DNA from: Sympetrum striolatum
Lineage: Eukaryota; Arthropoda; Insecta; Odonata; Libellulidae
Reading direction: 5' to 3'
Length of the DNA stretch: 64,000 nucleotides
NCBI GenBank assembly: GCA_947579665.1
Contig: OX388349.1
Span: 77,132,841 to 77,196,840, forward strand
Both the position numbers and the translations under genes were made by a program. Position 1 is the stretch's first letter. The number at the start of each line of letters is the position of its first letter. The notes below the pieces were generated by a model that was not told the origin of the DNA, did no database searches, and worked only from the letters and a program-made list of their open reading frames with translations. This document shows, one piece after another, positions 59,879 through 64,000 of the stretch.

Positions 59879-61625
59879 ATCCTATACTTCTTTTGAATGA
59901 GAAAATTATTTCGATTGAATCATCAAAATTAAATTAATTTCTCTTTCTTTTATGTTTTGGAACATGTTTGTTTAGTTCTGTATGTAAAAAGTCGTACAAC
60001 TCGAAAATGTTTATCGCCCCGCATTCATTGACAATTTCCTCAGAGTAAATGTAAGACATTGTTAATTTTCCTCTCAATCCAATAGACTGTTCATGCGATT
60101 CGACATAGCTCATTCAAAAGAATAAATACGAATAATACGTAAATCTGATCAACGAACCTCGGCGATAGAATTTCTGTTAGAATTTCAAATTTGGGAAATT
60201 TGAGGGACTTTCTCCTCAACCGATGAGAGAAAGTGTTAAATTCATGTCACGGGAGGAGTGATTTTATTCCGAGTGAATAAATTCACTAATTAGATAACTT
60301 TCCAAATGGCAAAATTAATAAATATTCAGATGAGGAATTTGAAACTGAAGACGTATTTTGATATTGAATCCACGGCGGGTGGATTCCAAACCGAAAACTT
60401 TGATCGCTATCATCCACTTTTAAAACGTGAATTCCTTTTATGAATGAAAATTTGAGTGAAACGAAAATACTGTACAATGCATCGTGACATACTCGTTATA
60501 AATTATGCATAGTCGGAGTAACATACTGAACATAGGCGCTAGTTACGAACAATTTTTCATGGTGATTATGCTAGTCATTAGAAATATCATTGAACCGGAA
60601 TTTCTTCAGGTGCATTTATATTACGTATTGCATTTTTTGAGCATTTAATTATGTTTTCAAATGATTTTAGTATAACTTACCTTAACTTACTTAGTATCAG
60701 CTCCGTTCAATTTCTGAAAGGTTTTGAGTCGCACATTATTTTTTAATAATGAATTTTCCAGTGTAAACAAGTTTGTTTAAAAAATGCCATGCAATTATTT
60801 TGGATGAATCCAAATAAAATATTTCGGACACTCAGGGTTGTATACAATATTATCTCCAGCAACTATGAAATCGTAGTGAAAATCATGGATTAAAGCCAAG
60901 AAAATTGGCTTCTGTATATAAATTCTGCCTTTGACGATTCTGAAACTGTAATTCTATGGTATCAGTAAATGTATGAATATTTCCGTAATAAATTATCTTC
61001 ACTAAAATATTGGTGAATTAAGGAGGTGAACAATGTTCTTACGTGATTCATCCAATGAGGATTCAATCTGTGTCTTCATAAGGAATGAAAATTTCGAAAA
61101 AATGGAAACCATCGAAGGAAAAGTAAAAGCATCATTAAGCCAATAATAAAATACAGCATAAATATGCAAAGGGCATCATGAAAAAGAGAACAAAATATTA
61201 ATGACTGCATTGAAAAATTTTCGTTTTTATAGGACTGTTGTCAATTTTTAAAGTGATGTTACAATTTTCGAAGCCATTCACTTAATTTTTACTTCAGTGT
61301 CAAAATGAGGAAATCGTTATTATATATATTCCAGCTACAAGAAATCCAGAAGGAATTTAGTATTACGAAGCTTATGACTGGAAAAACATAGCTTTTATGG
61401 AAATTTACGTGAAATGTGTAATTAAAAACAAGCTCCTTATTTATTTATTTGTCTTAAATTGATCTAAAATTAATAAATTTTAATCTTCACCTAAAATTTT
61501 CACTGTTTGTTTGCATTTAAATTTATGAATATCCGATCTTCAAATCTTGCGCTTCAGGAATTACATACATTTATTAATTAATACAGTATTGTGAGACTTA
61601 AATTTAAGAAATTTAATCGTTTAAG
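59879..61625. other. No gene recognised
   Basis: AT-rich sequence with ORFs under 70 codons. No repeat or RNA gene was identified between the transposon and the mini-element at 61.6 kb. Confidence 0.55.
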
Positions 61626-61706
61626 TACAGTCCTGGCCAAAATTAACGCAGCACCGGCCGTAAGGATCGCTAGGGAGGTGCTGCGTTAATTTTGGCCAGG
61701 AGTGTA
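61626..61706. mobile_element. 77-bp paired-TIR mini-element with TA target duplication
   Basis: The arms at 61,628-61,655 and 61,677-61,704 are 28 bp each with one mismatch (third base). They begin CAGTCCTGGCCAAAATTAAC and are separated by only 21 bases. TA flanks both sides (61,626-61,627 and 61,705-61,706), as for Tc1/mariner elements. It is essentially two transposon ends back to back, with no internal sequence. Confidence 0.88.
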
Positions 61707-62058
61707 CATCACAGGAGCGATCCAAGCAATGCTGATTTTTAAAGTCAGACTTTTCAGCTGATATCGCGTTGCATATCATCCGAATGTGTTTCCAAATCAT
61801 CCTTCTTTCTCCAGAGAGAAACTTTCGTCGTCTACTTCAGTTTCTTCCCTCTCCCCACGATCTGTTACGTGGACGGATAAGCAGATTTCATTAGTTCTAT
61901 CGAATGTCGTCTTAGGATCAATTCTCCTCAAACCGTTCATTTGGTCCTACCATTCAAGCTTTTGTATTCCTAATCCAAATATTTTCATGCGACTAAATAA
62001 GTACCATATAAACTCGCAAATGTGTGGAGCCGTCAATGGCTAATTTGAATAAAAAATT
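61707..62058. other. No gene recognised
   Basis: An 85-codon open frame at 61,786-62,043 ends just before repeat family B and has no motif. Nothing else was seen. Confidence 0.5.
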
Positions 62059-62745
62059 CTGATGTGGCCAACACATGACTTTCTCCATATTTATTGAAAA
62101 CAGAAGCCTATGCCGGTAATATATAAATAACTCCAAAACAATAAGTGTTACAGAAAAATGTTTCATATAAAGTTGTAGTAATATACAGCATCTATAACTT
62201 TTGTATGCCATTTTATATACCTAAATAGCATTCTGACAGAGATATGTATGAAAAACTTCCATTTCTGGATAAACAACAACTTCCGGTTAACCATTATTCA
62301 AGAATAACTCCTAAAAAATCAGTGTAACGAAAAAACGTTACTTACAAAAGTTGTAGCTAAGTACATTATCTATAACGTTTGTACATAATTGTATATACCT
62401 ACAATGCATTTTGACAGAGATATTTAAGAAACTAAATTTTGTTCCGGATAAACCGCAAGTTCCGGTAAAGCGAAATTCATCAAAAACTAACTAAACCTTT
62501 GGCATTGTTAGGAAAATACTAAATATGAATTTTGGAAATGATCGGATTATTACTTTAATTACTTTTTAAGATAGAGCGCCCACAAACTTTGTTACCACAG
62601 ACAGACAGACACATAGACAGACATGTTCAGGAAAATAGCGAAAACGAGCTCTATGGGCCACAAAACTTCTATTTCCGTTGAAATCTGGTTGTCGAATTTT
62701 TTTGCGAATACAATACTTTCTCTATACTACGTATAGGGAGTAAGT
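62059..62745 (+). repeat. Dispersed repeat family B, copy 2, with internal tandem units and terminal hairpin
   Basis: It starts GATGTGGCCAACACATGACT and ends with the same microsatellite, ATTTCCGTTGAAATCT and CTTTCTCTATACTACGTATA hairpin as 19,227-19,943. Internally, a unit beginning CCGGT(T/A)A recurs at 62,113, 62,283 and 62,462 (periods 170 and 179). Each of the first two contains AATAACTCC, AAGTTGTAG, ATCTATAAC and GACAGAGATAT in order. The CAGACAGACAGACA run lies at about 62,601-62,627. No coding capacity was seen. Confidence 0.75.
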
Positions 62746-64000
62746 AATATCTATGAATGCAACAGAGCAGCATTACCAGTCGACATTGTATTAGCATTGG
62801 GTTTAGTGAAAAGTATTCATTGAGATTCAAAATTATCCAAAAACTGTCTCGTAGACAGTAAATTCTATGTATTGAAGATATCGAAGAGATTACGATCATA
62901 TAAGTCTATATTATTATATATTTAGACTACCGTGGTACCGCGGGGGGTACAAGATTGAGGAATTTAAAAAACGGAGAGTTTGTATACAAATTCTGGATTC
63001 GCCTAATGCACGGCATTGACCCATACGCATAAGCATACACGTGTTTTATGTAATTTAAATTAAATTTCCTTAATTGTCCTGAAATATAAATATTATTTGC
63101 ATGTTTGATAAATGTAACAATCATGTACGAGTAAATCTAGTCTTGGTTTAAGGCAATATTGCCTTGAAAATTTAGAATATTTTATAATAAATGAAAGTTA
63201 ATCTAATACTTATTTGAACATTCCGCCATCAAAAAAGAATTTCTTTCTTAATCCTCAAATATCTCGCAGAAATTGAATGAAAATGGAATAAATTATTTCT
63301 ATACATTTCTATGTGTGTATATGTATTTGTCATATTTATGCATTTATAAGTATTTCTATCTATTTAAATATGCTCTTGTACCTGTTTTTAAGATCAAATT
63401 CGAAATATGAACATTTTTAATATCCTACAAAATCTCTTATCTTACAAAAATTGCTCTGTATCAGAAAAGAAAGCTTTTGGGAAGTGAGTCGATGGACGTA
63501 ATGCATTTACCGTTGGAGCGCGAGTGTCCCCAGAGTCATTTCCAATGCAACTGTCACTTTGCGCAGATTTATCGCTCAAACGTATTCCAGTCGATTTCAC
63601 TGAATAATAATGATCTCTGAGAGTTCATACTCAGGATTTACCCGAATATCTTCCACCCCCTTTGGCGTCTTTCTTTTTTTTTCAAAATAAGACTTTCATA
63701 CAACCTATGGACATTCTTATACGTACATAATTTATTTAAGTAATGAGGTAATTGAGAATCACGTAAAAGTAGCAGATGATTGGCACAATAATTATCACGA
63801 GTGCAAAATGACCAGAAGACCACAGAAAATATAAGAAACATTAGAAGTGTTTGACGCTCCCAAAATGTCTGGTCTGGAATGATTTTTACTTTAACTAAGG
63901 GGAATTTCAAATAATAATTGTGTTGTGTTTTAGAAGTAGCCTAAATCTTGGACTATCTGAATGTTAGTAAATCCATATTTGATCATTTAGAGGGACTCTT
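62746..64000. other. No gene recognised
   Basis: AT-rich. The minus ORFs at 62,669-62,899, 62,927-63,124 and 63,638-63,910 carry no motif. A GC-richer patch lies at 63,480-63,610. The window ends in unassigned DNA. Confidence 0.5.

Noticed and set aside
62932..62948. Palindrome-like TACCGTGGTACCGCGG
   Set aside because: Short and imperfect, with no second copy or context.
1..64000. CRISPR array, bacterial operon or viral genome
   Set aside because: No regularly spaced identical repeats, no dense coding and no structural viral genes; the window is eukaryotic repeat-rich DNA.

Overview
This window is AT-rich eukaryotic DNA, almost certainly from an arthropod and probably an insect with a repeat-rich genome. 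The evidence is a pogo/Tigger-type transposon whose transposase ends in a PHD-like zinc finger, relics of two kinds of non-LTR retrotransposon, a Penelope-like GIY-YIG endonuclease tail, tRNA-derived SINE-like pieces and several short elements with terminal inverted repeats. There are no operons, ribosome-binding sites, long intact ORFs or CRISPR arrays. I recognise no host protein-coding gene, so the window is either intergenic or inside a long intron, and I cannot tell which. Layout, left to right: 1-3.4 kb is unassigned AT-rich DNA. A dispersed repeat (family A) lies at 3.36-3.53 kb, with a related inverted copy at 16.5 kb. A GC/CpG-richer island with an unrecognised 211-codon ORF lies at 3.8-4.6 kb. 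The end of a Penelope-like element, with a small structured motif after its stop, lies at 4.76-5.24 kb. Two palindromic structures lie at 6.1 and 6.4 kb. A 332-bp insertion flanked by a 14-bp direct repeat and carrying a tRNA-like promoter lies at 9.57-9.90 kb. A foldback element lies at 13.5-13.8 kb. Repeat family B (19.2-19.9 kb and 62.1-62.7 kb) ends in a conserved hairpin next to a CA/CAGA microsatellite. SINE-like heads lie at 21.8 and 37.4 kb, and a cluster of tRNA T-arm-like motifs lies at 24.5-25.0 kb. A LINE endonuclease relic on the minus strand fills 29.4-30.7 kb. A foldback with a Penelope-type motif in its loop lies at 33.3 kb. An internally deleted LINE of the same family, still flanked by a 9-bp target duplication, lies at 35.55-36.19 kb. 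A second LINE type has left a C-terminal reverse-transcriptase relic at 42.2-42.4 kb. piggyBac-like ends lie at 45.3-45.5 and 48.4-49.0 kb, a perfect 20-bp palindrome related to the 5.2-kb Penelope-like end lies at 54.1 kb, and a 77-bp paired-TIR mini-element lies at 61.6 kb. The largest and best preserved feature is the pogo-like DNA transposon at 57,168-59,876. It has TA target duplications, 26-bp terminal inverted repeats, repeated subterminal CCTAATTTGGGG-type motifs in both orientations, a probable 5' leader intron, and one transposase gene broken only by a one-base frameshift and one in-frame stop. All family calls come from reading motifs by eye; no database search was possible. Boundaries of the dispersed repeats are approximate.
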